From NCBI RefSeq assembly GCF_947179515.1, contig NC_067473.1:124483909-124547908 (forward strand): a DNA stretch of 64,000 bases, given 5' to 3'. Shown one piece after another: positions 1-11,219 of this stretch. How positions within the stretch are numbered: position 1 is the stretch's first letter; every line of letters begins with the position of its first letter. The notes under the pieces were generated by a model. The model did no database searches and had not been told where the DNA came from. It saw only the letters and a list, made by a program, of their open reading frames with translations. Origin of the DNA: Apodemus sylvaticus. Its lineage: Eukaryota; Chordata; Mammalia; Rodentia; Muridae. Both the position numbers and the translations under genes were made by a program.

Positions 1-639
1 CTCCAGTAGCCATATGCCTGGTATTTAAAAAAAAAAAAAAGCTCTCGTTCCTGATTAGCTAGTGTACAATACAAGTTTAACTCCCTGCTTGAAAGATGTC
101 AGCAGTTAAAGTGAGCACATTGACAGGAAAGGAGCATAACTTGGGATTGAGACATGTGGGAGGACCCTGATGAAGCCAAGAGCATTGAACTCTCATATTC
201 TGACAAGTTTGTTTTGCTCAAGTAAGTACTAGCAAATGTGTCCCCACCCACACTTCCTGAAGTATTGCCCGCTCCACATTTGCTGAAGGGATTAATTCTG
301 CATTGTCTATGGAAACAGCAATATCCTTCCCTGAAAAAGATGCCAAGCAAGATAATTCTGATGTCCCCCACTTACCACTCACCTTTGTCCCTAGTCCTAT
401 TGTCAGATTCAAAGTGTCAGCAGGCCCCCTGGAGATTAAGCACACAATGTGTCCTGTGATGGGGTACACTACATCCCTAAAGAACTTGAGTTTTTTTTTA
501 AGTTATAGGGACTATGTGGTAATAGATTCTAAGCATATAGTATAATTGTGGAAAGAACATAAAACTGAATCCATCTGAAGGTATACAGTCTCAATGATCA
601 GAAATTACAGGTTCAATGCTACAGTTTGCACAGTTTTAA
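1..639. other. unannotated DNA, no gene seen
   Basis: No repeat family or exon recognised. There is a 14-base A run at 27-40 and short chance open frames in several overlapping frames, none with coding character. Confidence 0.5.
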
Positions 640-985
640 AGGGTGCTAACATCCGTTGACATAACAATACAACAGAGAAAATTTCTCAAGGCCCCACCCA
701 TAAATGAAGAGCTACCTGCAATGAATGGCTACAGAGAGAGAAAGACAAAGTCTTCCCTAGGGACAAGCTCCCAGATGGTTATTCAATCCAAGTGGTCAGC
801 CCTCAACACTTGTAACAAGAGAGCCATTAAATGGGCTCAGTAGGTCATGTGTTGGGAGGGATCAATTATAGAAGATGAGGTCATGAACCTGAGAGGGAAT
901 GTCAGGAACGTGGGAGAAGTTGGAGGGCAGAGGAGGAGGGGTAGAAATAATGCAAATACAGTATTCATATATGAAAATAAAAGAA
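640..985 (+). mobile_element. 5'-truncated L1, 3' UTR only (old Lx-like)
   Basis: The stretch follows the 3' UTR of old rodent L1 subfamilies: an ATGAAGAGCTACCTGCAAT-like block near 700, a CAGATGGTTATTCAATCCAA-like block near 773, then a purine-rich G/A tract and an AATAAA-like end near 975. No ORF2 part remains and no clear target-site duplication is left, which suggests an old insertion. The subfamily is uncertain. Confidence 0.6.
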
Positions 986-1778
986 TGTAGTACTCTTCTG
1001 TGAGGCTTGCAATAATGTCTTTTAATAAAGGTACTTGCAAAAATTTTTCTTTTAAGTACAAATAGGTTTTTAGTTGGTTGACATATGGGTCAAAAGATGG
1101 CCTACTCTGAATGAATTGAAAATACTTGATGTCCCTTGACTTTGAGTTGATGGTGGGATTCAAGGGTTCTGAGGAAGTGGAATGCTCAGGGAGATTTGCT
1201 ATTTAAAACTAATCCTCCATAAGAGAGTCAAGAGAACATGCCCTTCACTAATGCTATAAGGAACAGACTTTTGAGAGGGCCACCAGAGACTTGGAGAGCT
1301 CTGCTGTGCGTGAAGAACTCAGACCTTACCATGGAAGGAGTGGCTGCTCAGTTCAATTACTTGCATACAATGGGTCCATAGATACACAGAGTAACACGGG
1401 CCAAATGGCAACAGTGAGCTGATGGACCCAAGGTGTACTTACTGCAATAGATGGCACAAACAAGACAAAACCCATACGGGTCAGACTCCTATAGGCTCAC
1501 AGCACTGGCTAATCAGTCATGTTGTTCGTAGAAGTACAATAGGTTGGAAGCCTATTCAGTTCATGATAAATCTGTATAAGCAGAAATATCCAAATTAACA
1601 AAAGGAAACATTTGTGGAATTCACTGGTCTTACTATGTTCCCCATCATCCTAAAGCAGCTAGCTTGTTAGAAGAGTCAAATAACTTAAATGCACAGTTAT
1701 AACAACACCTAGGTAATCTAGAGGCCTGTGACCGGACATGCCAGGTTAATGTGTCTGAATCATCATCCTTTATATTGT

Positions 1779-1780
<2 letters not shown>
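986..1780. other. unannotated DNA, no gene seen
   Basis: No recognised repeat, RNA gene or exon. Confidence 0.45.

Positions 1781-1849
<69 letters not shown>
1781..1849. repeat. (TC)n microsatellite
   Basis: An almost perfect TC dinucleotide run of about 34 units, pyrimidine-only on the plus strand. Confidence 0.97.
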
Positions 1850-1852
<3 letters not shown>

Positions 1853-2188
1853 AGCCAGGATTCATGGGTTCAGGAATCAAAACAAACAAATGGAGATGGT
1901 ACCACTTAGCACCACTCCTTATTACCTAATAACAACATTTTTGTTTTCTGTCCTTTTAACTGTATGTTCTAGAGAAGGTGGACACTTCTACCATGAGCCA
2001 CAACAAACATTCCATTGAATAAAATTTAAGACTTCTCCATGGCCACGTTGTACTTACTCTTTATGCCTTTGAGGCAACAAACTAAGCAAGAAGTCGCAAT
2101 GTCAGCAGAGAAGAGTGGTCCAGACGACCTGTTTGAAATGAGATTGTCCTTCCACAGGTATGTCTTGAGAGCAAGAGACACTCTGGGG
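1850..2188. other. unannotated DNA next to the TC tract
   Basis: No exon seen. The part to about 2040 ends in a TGAATAAAATTTAAGAC-like motif and could be the tail of an old retroelement, but I cannot name it. Confidence 0.35.
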
Positions 2189-2412
2189 CATCAGTTCTCA
2201 ACTTGTAGGCTGTGATCCCTTTGAGGATCAAATGACTCTTTTACAGAGGTTGCCTACGACCATCAGAAAACACAGATAGCTACATTATGATGCTTAACAG
2301 TAGCAAAATTAACGTTCTGAAGTAGCAACAAAAATAACTTTATGGTTGGGGGTCACTACAACATGAGGAACTGGATTAAGGGTTGCAGCATTAGGAAGGT
2401 TGAAAACCACTG
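2189..2412 (+). mobile_element. URR1-type hAT-Charlie DNA transposon relic
   Basis: A non-autonomous hAT relic. The left end is CAGTTCTCAAC-like and the right end GGTTGAAAACCACTG-like, an inverted pair. The interior carries the family's GTAGCAAAATTA, GAAGTAGCAAC and TATGGTTGGGGGTCACTACA blocks. The flanking octamers CTCTGGGG and CTTTAGAG differ only by transitions, consistent with a decayed 8-bp target duplication. It has no coding capacity. Confidence 0.8.
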
Positions 2413-2689
2413 CTTTAGAGCATCTCTTGGTGTTAATATGTCTTGGTATTAAAGTTAGTGGGACCAGCCAATCCAGGCAGGATGATGAATGGCTCAAACC
2501 CATTTGGAATGAAGGGGAGGTCACCTCTCCAGGCAAAGAACAAAGAGCCAAGGTGCTAGTTGAGGATAGAGGAAGTATGTAATGAGTAGTAGAGAAGAGC
2601 AATAAATACCAGCTTTAGGTCGTGTGACCTGTTTCAGAGACAATGATTGCAATCAGCAGAGTTTCTGTTTTACTTCATATGCTTACTCA
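2413..2689. other. unannotated DNA, no gene seen
   Basis: No recognised repeat or exon; short open frames only. The last 13 bases (2677-2689) are the left target duplication of the B2 that follows. Confidence 0.4.
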
Positions 2690-2873
2690 GGGCAGGAGAG
2701 ATGGCTCAGTGATTAAGAGCACTGACTGCTCTCCAGTGGTCCTGAGTTCAATACCCAGCAACCACATGGTAGCTCACAACCATCTGTAATGGGACCCAAT
2801 GCCCTCTTCTGGTGTGTCTGAAGAGAGTGACAGTGAACTCATACACATAAAATAAATAAATCTTTAAAAAAGA
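2690..2873 (+). mobile_element. B2 SINE, full length, young
   Basis: A tRNA-derived rodent SINE. The pol III A box lies around 2702-2712 (TGGCTCAGTGA) and the B box at 2746-2755 (GTTCAATACC). The 3' half contains GCCCTCTTCTGGTGTGTCTG and ends in AATAAA-rich sequence and a short A tail. A perfect 13-bp target duplication, ATATGCTTACTCA, flanks it at 2677-2689 and 2874-2886, so the insertion is relatively recent and the borders are exact. Confidence 0.95.
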
Positions 2874-2886
2874 ATATGCTTACTCA

Positions 2887-3204
2887 TATATACACATATA
2901 TTGAACAGATGTTTTTGTTTTCTTTCCTTTTCCATCCCTTTTCTATGTTGCAGCATCAACTGAGATAATATCAGTAGTTCTGTTTTGTTAACTCTGTATT
3001 GTCATATCTAAGTATGGGACATTAGAAGACTAAGCATTTTTCAGGCAACTGTGCCATCTATTGGGGGGGCATGATTTAGCATATTTCAGCTGTATGTTGG
3101 ATAGGTGTATCATGTAAGGTAGAAAGATACCTTTGTTATTCTCTTCATTTGGAAATAAGCATAACATAAGGAGATGTGGTTGAGTATCAAGTTGACAAGG
3201 GGTG
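2887..3204. other. unannotated DNA, no gene seen
   Basis: No recognised repeat or exon. Confidence 0.4.
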
Positions 3205-3480
3205 GACATGTATTAGTTAATCTTGCCAGGTTGACAGAATCTGGAGTTCATTATGGGACATGCCCCTGGGTGGGATCTCCAGGATTTTCCAGCCCTTAAG
3301 CATTGAAATACCTAGGACACACAGATTTTTGGAAGTTACTGAGTTCTTAGACACCCTAGTATGTATACAGCCATTGTCGGACTACTGAACCCCTTTAGTG
3401 CATAGCATTCTAGGATATGTTTTTCTAACATATGCCCACTCTATCAGTTCTGTTTTTGCAGAAAGCCCTGGCTGATGTGG
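3205..3480 (+). mobile_element. possible old MaLR-type LTR
   Basis: It opens with TTAGTTAATCTTGCCAGGTT and closes with a GAAAGCCCTGGCTGATGTGG-like end. Both resemble the ends of old ERVL-MaLR (MTE/MLT-like) LTRs. The middle is too diverged to place, so the call is weak. Confidence 0.3.
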
Positions 3481-4965
3481 TGTCTTAGCATGAGCACTTG
3501 AATACACCTACAGCTCCCCAGATGCTCAGGAACAGCCCTGAAGCCCTGAGATGCTAGTCTGCATACTACTTCTCATCTTAACTGTCCATTAAGTGCCATT
3601 TGTTTAGATGGACAGTGAATTGTAAGTAGGACTTCTAAAATCCAAGGGTGGTTTAGATGTGTTCTAGAGCACTCATAACCTGCAGAATCCTTGGTCTCGG
3701 TCAGGTATAAAGGATTAGTTTCCTGTCCAGAAGAGATCACAGTTCCTCCTTTGCCTATGTCATGAAACAGATCAATACCAGTGATCCCTGGATATGGGCT
3801 CCAACCCTTCCCTGCCATTCACAATCTCACCACTGATAGGAGTCTTGTATCCAAGGTTATGATGAATCCAATCCCTTCAGGTTTCTACCACTAATCACAT
3901 CTTCATAAAGTTTAATTTAACGTAACACTGCCCTCTTGTGCCTCATCACACAAGGGGCCTTTGTGGGGGAAAGGTTTACTTTTAATTAAAAGTAAAACGT
4001 ACCTTTGGCACCTCGGTAAACTGTGGTGTTGGAGGATATTTCTAGGTTAGCTCCCCCTCTTGTCCTTTAGACCACTCCTTTATTCTGTTCGTTTTCACAA
4101 CTGATAATTGCTGGCCATGGAAACCAGCTACAGGGGCCGACTTAAATATAAACCCACATGTGATTATTTTAAAGTAGCATATGGACTGAAATAGCAAACA
4201 ATGAATCCAGGCTGCCGGGGAATGACTGCGAGAGAAACTGAGTAAGAAACCAGGAAATGAAAAGAAGGTTATTAAATAGACTTGCCACAGCTGGCTTAAC
4301 GATTCCGCTAGACTGGTTAACGGGAAAAACAATCAGTACAGAGCCCCTTAATTACTTTTCTGCTGAGTTCCATTTCCACTGCTCCGTGTTTGCAGAGTGT
4401 AATTAGGAGTTCCAGTCACAACCAAAAACTAAACTCAATAAGAGGGATCAGACTTTTTTAAAATAGTGGCATGCTCAAGAAACTTCTGAACAGTGTGTCT
4501 CTTAAAATCGATTGTCAGTAATCCTTGTTTTTATTTTTTAAAAAGGTCTTATAAGGAAAAGGGCAGGATTTAACTTTGAATCAGGTACAAACCGCCATAT
4601 TTTGAGCCTAACTCCTGGCTCAGAAATGGAGCCAGTCTTTTTCTCTTGATTAGCCGCAACACAGCACCTGAGTGGGAAATGCCTAGGAAAGTGATTCAGC
4701 AAACTTTGATGTTCTGTATGTCACTGAGGCAGAAAAGATATAGGCAAGCCAACCTCTAAGTTCACACATAAAGACCTAACCCAGGTGTCTGCAGACAAAC
4801 ATCTCAGTCTTCCACAAACAGTTGCAGGAGACTCTGCCTTCTCAGCCTCTAAATCCAGCATCTACCTCTGCGTTTATCTTAGAGATGACTGTTTAGGCCA
4901 GTAACAGATTCCTGAAGATTAGGCAGATAGGCGTCTGGGAAAGGAGGGTGGCTATAAAGATGTTC
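3481..4965. other. repeat-poor unique DNA
   Basis: I recognise no repeat in these 1.5 kb. The section 4120-4560 holds scattered CpGs, GTAATTA/TTAATTA homeodomain-like cores and a CATATG E-box. That composition fits a regulatory element but does not prove one. No exon with convincing splice sites was found. Confidence 0.4.
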
Positions 4966-5072
4966 ATGAGACAGACATAGTGACACAGGCCAGTAAGCCC
5001 AGCACTCAGGAGGTGGGGACTGAAGATAACAAGGTCAAGGCAAGAATGGATTACAAGCCTGTCTCAAACCAC
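4966..5072 (+). mobile_element. old B1/PB1 SINE
   Basis: A 7SL-derived monomer. AAGCCCAGCACTCAGGAGGT near 4997 matches the B1 core and the end reads CTGTCTCAAACC. It is diverged and has no A tail. Confidence 0.6.
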
Positions 5073-5154
5073 GGCAAACTGTCCCTGGCTTCTCCCCCAC
5101 TCCTTGCTCCCACCTCTCAGGCCTTCCTTTGTTTACTGGTAAGTCTCCACTGTT

Positions 5155-5265
5155 GCCCTGTTGCCAGACCCGTCCAGACCACCTGGACCAGAATCTCTGC
5201 TTTTCTTTGCTAAGATTAGAAACCCAGATTCACCTTAGACTTTGGAAATGCTGGTTATCGTAAGC
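5155..5265. mobile_element. possible MER5-type hAT relic
   Basis: The piece with CCACCTGGACCAGAATCTCTG and GATTCACCTTAGACTTTGGA resembles parts of MER5-type (hAT-Charlie) elements. The similarity is short, so this is tentative. Confidence 0.35.
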
Positions 5266-5503
5266 TACCAGATCTTGTGCTAAACCAGATCAGAAGAGCA
5301 CCTCAGACACACTAGCTCATCGGCTGCTCATCAGCCATGGCATCTGGGGGGTATGTGGGTACTTTGTAGGAATCCACAGCCCTATTTAATGACCTTCTTT
5401 TAAAGGTACAAGTCTTTTAAAAATGAAAACAAAACCAGAAGAGTAAAAAAAGAAAGGAAAAGAAGACTTTATGGTATTTATCTTTAATTTTGCATGCATG
5501 CAT

Positions 5504-5635
5504 ATGTGTATCTGTACTCAAGCATGTGTGTGTGCATGTATGTATGCACAAGCATGTGTATATGTGTGTATTTGTATGTGTTCATGTGTGTATACATTTG
5601 TGTGGGGGGGAGGGGTGCACATGTGTGTGTGCACC
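5504..5635. repeat. imperfect (TG)n / TGTA-rich microsatellite
   Basis: An irregular run of TG with CATGTATG interruptions and a G-rich break at 5602-5613. Confidence 0.85.
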
Positions 5636-5830
5636 AAAGGTTGATGGCAGGTGTCTTCTTTGATCACTCTCCACTTAATGTGTCAGGGTCTCCAGATAAA
5701 CCAGAGTTTATCCATTGAGCTAGTGTAAACAGCCAGGTTGCCCTGAGTATACCTGTCTCAGTATTCAACACAGTGAATGCTGATGATCTGAACTTCAGGC
5801 CTTGATGTTTCCACAGGAACTTAGGAAGCA
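5636..5830 (-). mobile_element. B4/RSINE1-type SINE, diverged
   Basis: In the minus orientation it matches rodent composite SINEs. The plus strand shows the complement of their tail (AGGTGTCTTCTTTGATCACT) followed by a B1-like part. It is diverged, so the exact family is uncertain. Confidence 0.45.
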
Positions 5831-5932
5831 CTCTGTGACGCTATCTGTCCACTCCCATCTTTTGCCTAAATTCCTTCTGTATTTCCTTATTGTCCCTACT
5901 CCAAGAAATAAGGGAGGAGGGAGGGAGTTAAA

Positions 5933-5968
5933 TGATAGATAGATAGATGATAGATAGATAGATAGATA
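5933..5968. repeat. (GATA)n microsatellite
   Basis: A short array of GATA units with one interruption. Confidence 0.93.
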
Positions 5969-7052
5969 AAATGGACATGTGGATGAGATATAAGCGATAG
6001 TAAGACTTGTGAGCTAAGCACCACACAGAAATATTACTTGAATAAAATCCTTGGAGATGTTTAAAATAACTTTAAACATGCAACAGATATCAAACATTTC
6101 AAAAGTAAGTCTCTTCCTCCTAAGGCCACTATTTTGACTCTACCCACACTCAAGAGTTTCGTGAGGCTGTGCTCTTCCCCATTTCTGTGTGTGTTCTTCT
6201 AGTCCATTTCTGCCCTTCACAAAGCTCATCAGTTGCTGTCAGAGACAAAGATAATGGAAAACCAAGACAGATGGACTTTATTAAACATTTTCTACTACCC
6301 AAGAACTCCTTTTCATTTATACTCCATATGCTGCAAAATAGCATTGGCGTATGTTACATATGGGGAAACTGAGGCTAAAGATCAAGAGGCTAGGAGGGAA
6401 CTAGGACCAACAAACCCTGGAATGTTCTACTCTGACGGTCCTGCTTTTGGCCTCTGTGGCACAACAGCTGCTGGAGAATATGTTCTAATCACTGTTTAAA
6501 ACCCCTGGACAATCATTTAGGTATAAATTAGCTCCTTCCCAGCTGGCTGAGCATCTAGGACCTTCACCATGGAAACCTCCACAGCAGAAACACCTCTGAA
6601 AGTCTTAAGGAGTAAACTCCACTCTGTTTGGTTAACCTGCCTTCCTGACCTCTGGTACCCTTGCCCTCCTGGGCAGCCTTTCCTTGAATTTCTTCATTTG
6701 TTTATCATTTTAGTTTGCAGAGAGAAGAGGCCAATGTGTGCTTTGCAGTTATCAAAGGGTGGATTCCTTGAACAATCCAAAGAATCTAGCAATACCTGCA
6801 GCATCTGTCACAGCCAGAAAGTATCCCCACTGCTGCCCACACCCCCCCTCCATGCTGCAATCTCTGGAAGGATGATGTTTTAAGGAAGAGAACCACCCAG
6901 AAGCCCTAGCAGTTCTATGGTCACTTAGATGCCCTCTACAAAGCATGACTATAATTTGTATGTTTAACAGCACCACACTGTCTCCCAATGGTCATTGCTG
7001 CTTCTCCAGTTTTATGTCCTACATATGTTTTATTTTCTTACCATCTTTTGCT
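5969..7052. other. mostly unique DNA, one possible MIR scrap
   Basis: No gene seen. At about 6352-6420 the block ATGGGGAAACTGAGGCTAAA resembles the conserved core of a MIR SINE on the plus strand. Open frames such as 6569-6883 are short and overlap others on the opposite strand. Confidence 0.35.
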
Positions 7053-7220
7053 TGAGAGAAAGAGAAAGAGAAAGAGAGAAGAAAACACATCTGAGAATGA
7101 AAAGGACATTTTTCCAGTTCAATGGATGAGAAAGCTGTCACATCAGAACCCCTTCCATTTTACCAAACTTCCTTTCTTCCCTTCCTCCCTCCCTCCCACT
7201 CTCTCTTTCTCTCTCAACGC

Positions 7221-7265
<45 letters not shown>
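7053..7265. repeat. GA/TC-rich tracts with an inverted-repeat centre
   Basis: A GAAAGA-rich piece lies at 7053-7086. At 7197-7217 a CTCTCTTT-type pyrimidine arm is followed by ACGCGT and then a perfect (GA)n run at 7224-7265, so the two arms are roughly complementary. Confidence 0.85.
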
Positions 7266-7267
<2 letters not shown>

Positions 7268-8517
7268 CCAAATGATTTTTCTGATTGCCACCAGTTCCTG
7301 CTCTACCCATCATCACTGGCAGCGTCACTGACTCTTGCATCCTGGTAGAATCATGGAGCTTCTCAGGGTTTCTCCTGGCCTAGCACCTGTGTGTTTCAAA
7401 AACCTGCTTCCTTACTGCTAACTCCAAGTTGAGATAAATTATCAGAAAATAATCTCATTTCTCTTGAAGGTTGATACAGGAAAAGATGGTGAACTTATTT
7501 TGCTCTGACTGATGACAGAAAGTGTGTTGTAGGTTCTTTGGGGGAAAGTTTCCACAATCATGAGAAATTGTCAGAAAAGCTATGGTTCCTTTACTTCTCT
7601 GAGTCGTGGTTAGATGTGATCCTACCATTTCAGCCATCTTGATACAAGAAGAAAAAGAAAGACTTTGAGCGTGGCAGTACAGAAGAATAGGAAGAACTCA
7701 TGAGATGGGTCATAATAGAATTCACAAAACCCATTGTAGATCCCTCCTAAGAGACCAAAGCCCCAGATAACAGTATCCCTGAGTTTAGGCAGAGCCCCCA
7801 AATTGAACACCAACCACTGGATTATAGATGAAAGAGGTGTTTATAGCTCCAAGGCCAGACCTGTAAGATCACATCAGTTCTCCACACCCCTTCTCTTCCT
7901 TCTCCTGCAGGCTAAGCCATATCACCCATAAGGCCACAACTTATAATGAGCCAAGGTCCTTGAATGTAGTTGAGGGCCACAGTTGTCTGGATTGATAATA
8001 TGAATAAGCTGCTATGATGTGCTGTGTGAGGCCACTGGGGTCTTGGACTCGCTAGTTATAACCTATGAGTACAATGCATACCACAGTCAATCCACAAGAC
8101 TGAATCAACCAACCTTGATGCCTTCCCATGTGTAGACTTTATAATGAGAAAATATGACCTTACTCTTTAAATCCACTGGGAAAAAAAATACTGGTTGCTG
8201 TTACTTTCCCTACCACATCCTTGCAGAATCATTCATCTCTCTACAGCCAGCTTCTTTTATGAAAAAATCCAGCAAAACAACAGCAGAAGCCTGTTTGGGA
8301 CCCACACTGTTGAAGAAGGCAGCCATTAGAAATGGGAAAGTTTAGCCCTCCCTGGAGGTGATTGGCTTTTGAACCCTGATACTTTCTGCCCAGTCTCAGC
8401 AAGCGCCACCTGCTTATTTCTGCTTCTTCGGTGATTCTGCTGCTTGCTAACCCTTCCTTCTGAGTCACCTTCTACAATAGGTTCAAGCAGAAGGCTCTCT
8501 AGAGTGGCTGTCTAGAT
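7266..8517. other. unannotated DNA, no gene seen
   Basis: No recognised repeat or exon. The last octamer (8510-8517, GTCTAGAT) is the target duplication of the following URR1. Confidence 0.45.
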
Positions 8518-8710
8518 CATAGGTTCTTAATCTTCCTAAAGCTCTGACCCTTAAACACACTTCCTCATCTTGTGGTGATACCCAACCATGAAATTAGTTT
8601 CAATACTACTCCATAACTGTAATTTTACTACTGTTGTGAACTGCAATGTAAATATTTTTTGGAGAAAGAGCTTTGCCAAAGGGGTCACTACCAACTGTTG
8701 AGGACAGTTG
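8518..8710 (-). mobile_element. URR1-type hAT relic with 8-bp TSD
   Basis: This is the minus orientation of the URR1 group: GGTTCTTAATC at the left, TTCCTCATCTTGTGGTGATA, and CATAACTGTAATTTTACTAC in the middle. The flanking octamers GTCTAGAT (8510-8517) and TTCTAGAT (8711-8718) match at 7 of 8 positions and fit the NTCTAGAN target preference of hAT-Charlie elements. Confidence 0.8.
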
Positions 8711-8718
8711 TTCTAGAT

Positions 8719-9134
8719 TCATTTCTGCTGGGGAGAATTCCCTGAATGGCTTCCTCAGATCTAATTGTCAAATAGAATCTCTTCCCAGGCTCATCTAATG
8801 GTCCTTGGCTCAGGAGTGTCCTTTGAAGGAGAGCCCAGAGTGCTGCTACCACGTTCCTCATGCTACACCATACGGGCCTTTCTCCTAACTGTCCTGCATC
8901 CTCCCAGCTTGCTGACTGCATCATTCCACTAGAGACTTGTCTGTCTGTGGACCAGATCCCTCTCAAAGGTTCCCAGACTCTCATCTACTCGTGCCGAAGC
9001 TGTTGTGCAGCGTCAGAACATGTTGAGAAGGGAGGAAACATTTCCCACATGAATTAGCTATCATAGTGCACGTCTGTAAGTGCCACGCACGTGTTCCTCG
9101 TACCCTATTAACTTTTCCTTTGAAGAATTCAGCA
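8719..9134. other. unannotated DNA, no gene seen
   Basis: Open frames on both strands overlap here (8688-8984 minus, 8860-9057 plus). Neither has a recognisable domain. Confidence 0.4.
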
Positions 9135-9225
9135 GGGCTTGGAATATAGCTCAGTAGGAGATCACTTGCCTAGCATTCACAAGACCCTAGATTTAAATCC
9201 CAGCACCCCAAGAAAAAATAATAGT
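9135..9225 (+). mobile_element. ID-type SINE
   Basis: BC1/tRNA-Ala-derived. It reads GGGCTTGGAATATAGCTCAG, continues with an A-box-like stretch and a degenerate B box (GATTTAAATCC), and ends CAGCACC followed by an A-rich tail. It is diverged from young ID elements. Confidence 0.75.
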
Positions 9226-9474
9226 AATGAAATCGTTTCTGTGTGTCAAAGCCTCTCCTGAAATGCTTCCCTTCCACTTCCTTCCCACCTTCTAACGGAC
9301 TCTGTCACCAGGAGCTCCACCCAGCACCTGCTGTCCTCTCTTAAATATTTGTTTTGTTTTTAGTCAACACACCAAGTTTTAAGTTTTACTATATCTTTTT
9401 TTTAACGAAGTTTTTGTTGACTCTTCTCCCAATACCCTGACACTCCCTGTGCCTTCCACTACTCCCCCCCATGT
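9226..9474. other. unannotated DNA, no gene seen
   Basis: Short interval between the ID element and the CA array; nothing recognised. Confidence 0.4.
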
Positions 9475-9600
9475 CACTTGTGCTCACACATATACACTTG
9501 CACATACACACACACATACACACATACTTAGACACACTCACACACACATACACACACACTCACACGCACATACACACACACACCACACACACATACACAC

Positions 9601-9632
<32 letters not shown>
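9475..9632. repeat. (CA)n microsatellite, interrupted
   Basis: Imperfect CA repeat with TA and CT interruptions; the purest section is 9602-9632. Confidence 0.95.
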
Positions 9633-9635
<3 letters not shown>

Positions 9636-9694
9636 CTGTTTTTCCATCCTTTGGAACCCAGTCAAGTTTCATAACCTATAACCCTTATATACAC

Positions 9695-10085
9695 ATATGA
9701 ACATACGCAGCATTAAAGGCTAGGATAAGCATGCAACAGAGAATATGTGAAATTTGTCTTAGTAGGGGCTACCTTGCTTAAGATCATTTCCAGATCCTGC
9801 AAACTTTATAATTTCATATTTCATTTTCTTTATGCCTAAATAAAATTCCACTGAGTATGTGTACCATATTTTCTTTATCAATCCATATGCTGGTAGGCAT
9901 CTAGCTGGTTCCATTTCCTTGCATTCCTTGAATAATGCAGCAATAATATAGATGTGCAAGGATCTTTGGGAGGATATGGTTTCCTTTGGATGTAGTCCCA
10001 GGAGTGGTCCAGCTGGGTAATATGGTATCTATCTTTTTTTTTTTTTTTTTTGAGAAGCTTCCACACTGACTTCCATAATGACTAT
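9695..10085 (-). mobile_element. ancient L1, 3' part of ORF2
   Basis: The reverse complement matches the end of L1 ORF2. Plus-strand landmarks are TAAATAAAATTCCACTGAGT near 9838, CTGGTTCCATTTCCTTGCAT near 9904 and AGGAGTGGTCCAGCTGGGTA near 10000. A poly(T) run at 10032-10051 interrupts it. It is highly diverged. Confidence 0.7.
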
Positions 10086-10094
10086 TCTAGTTTA

Positions 10095-10640
10095 GCCTGC
10101 TGTTTGTGGTTGTGTGGGCTCCTGTAATAGTGGAGAGTGAGAGCCCTGGTCTCTGCAGCCAGTGTGCCTTGGCTTGACTCCTAACTGTTATGCTGCAAGC
10201 AGAGCATCCATTGTCATCCTGATCAGAGAGGCTTTGACTCCTGCAAGAGATCCTCAGGACTGAATCTGTTAACATGTCTTCATAGGAAGAGGGGGAGTAG
10301 GAGGGGTCATCAGACCCTCCCATGAGAGCTCAACAACTCCTTCCTGTAAGTTGTATTTATTCCACCCACGTTGCCTGTGGTCTTGTGTTCTAGGGAGGTA
10401 TTCAAGAATAAAAGTATGTTGGAAGTTAAGAGACTGGGACTCCATCTATGCAGCTGTGGGGGAATTATCCCTGCTGTTCGAAACTTTTGGGTGATGAGGC
10501 AGCTTTGGGGTTACCCATACTCCTGTAAATAAGCCCTTGTGCATGCTCTGTAAGTAAACTCGTCAAATTCATTGGTTCCTCAAGATGGACTTGGACAGAG
10601 TTGTGGTTGATATCTTATCTGGTGTGAGTAGACCGCATTC
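10095..10640 (+). mobile_element. LTR-like block, family not identified
   Basis: The composition and the end (CTGTAAATAAGCCC, then CTCTGTAAGTAAACTC and GGTTCCTCAAGATGG) look like a rodent LTR, with an AATAAAA signal at about 10409. I could not find matching TG...CA borders or a target duplication, so both the borders and the call are weak. Confidence 0.28.
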
Positions 10641-11063
10641 ATATCTCCCTGGAAAACACACATATGACATTAGCTCTGCCACCGCTTGGCTCTGTAACCC
10701 TGGGCAGTCTTCTCTCATGATCTCATTCTCTGGTGGAAGGGAATGGTTCCCACGATGCTGACCTCCTTGGGTAATACTGATCACTAACCCAGGAAATCCT
10801 CTCACCAAGGTTATCAAGAGGGCCTGGGGCAGAGGAAAGTACAATATAAACAAACACAGACTGTTGGTTCATCTGCCTCTGCTTTCTTTTAGAGCATGGA
10901 TTCCTTAAGGTGAAAAACAAAATCTAACTCTGGTGTCCCAATATGATGCCCATTGTGTATCAGTGTGTGAATAAAATAAATAATTGAGTGTTGGTGGTTG
11001 ATAGGCAGTTGTTTGGAAACTGATCTACTCAAAACCATAGCTTTATAGCCAAGCACTCCAATA
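10641..11063. other. unannotated DNA, no gene seen
   Basis: No recognised repeat or exon. Confidence 0.4.
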
Positions 11064-11219
11064 AAAGAAAGAGAGAGAGAAAGAGAGAGGGGGGAGGGAA
11101 GGAGGGAGGGAGGGAGGGAGGGAGGGAAGAAGGAAGGAAGAAAGGAAAGGAAAGGAAGGAAGGAAGGAAGGAAGGAAGGAAGGAAGGAAGGAAGGAAGGA
11201 AGGAAGGAAGGAAGGAAGG
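11064..11219. repeat. purine-only (GA)/(GGGA)/(GGAA)n tract
   Basis: About 155 bases of purine on the plus strand: GAGA first, then GGGA, then a long run of GGAA/AAGG tetramers. It gives an S/F/P-rich open frame on the minus strand that is an artefact of the repeat. Confidence 0.97.

Noticed and set aside
1728..2018. Open frames of SLSLSL or RERERE type over TC/GA tracts (here and at 7122-7340, 23617-23840, 32858-33064, 42741-42944, 59453-59780)
   Set aside because: They are translations of dinucleotide or hexamer microsatellites and have no coding signal.
2690..2873. tRNA gene, because of the A and B boxes
   Set aside because: The boxes belong to a tRNA-derived B2 SINE; no cloverleaf can be formed from the sequence.
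9449..9700. His/Thr-rich frames over a CA repeat
   Set aside because: Microsatellite artefact; a histidine-rich protein is not supported.
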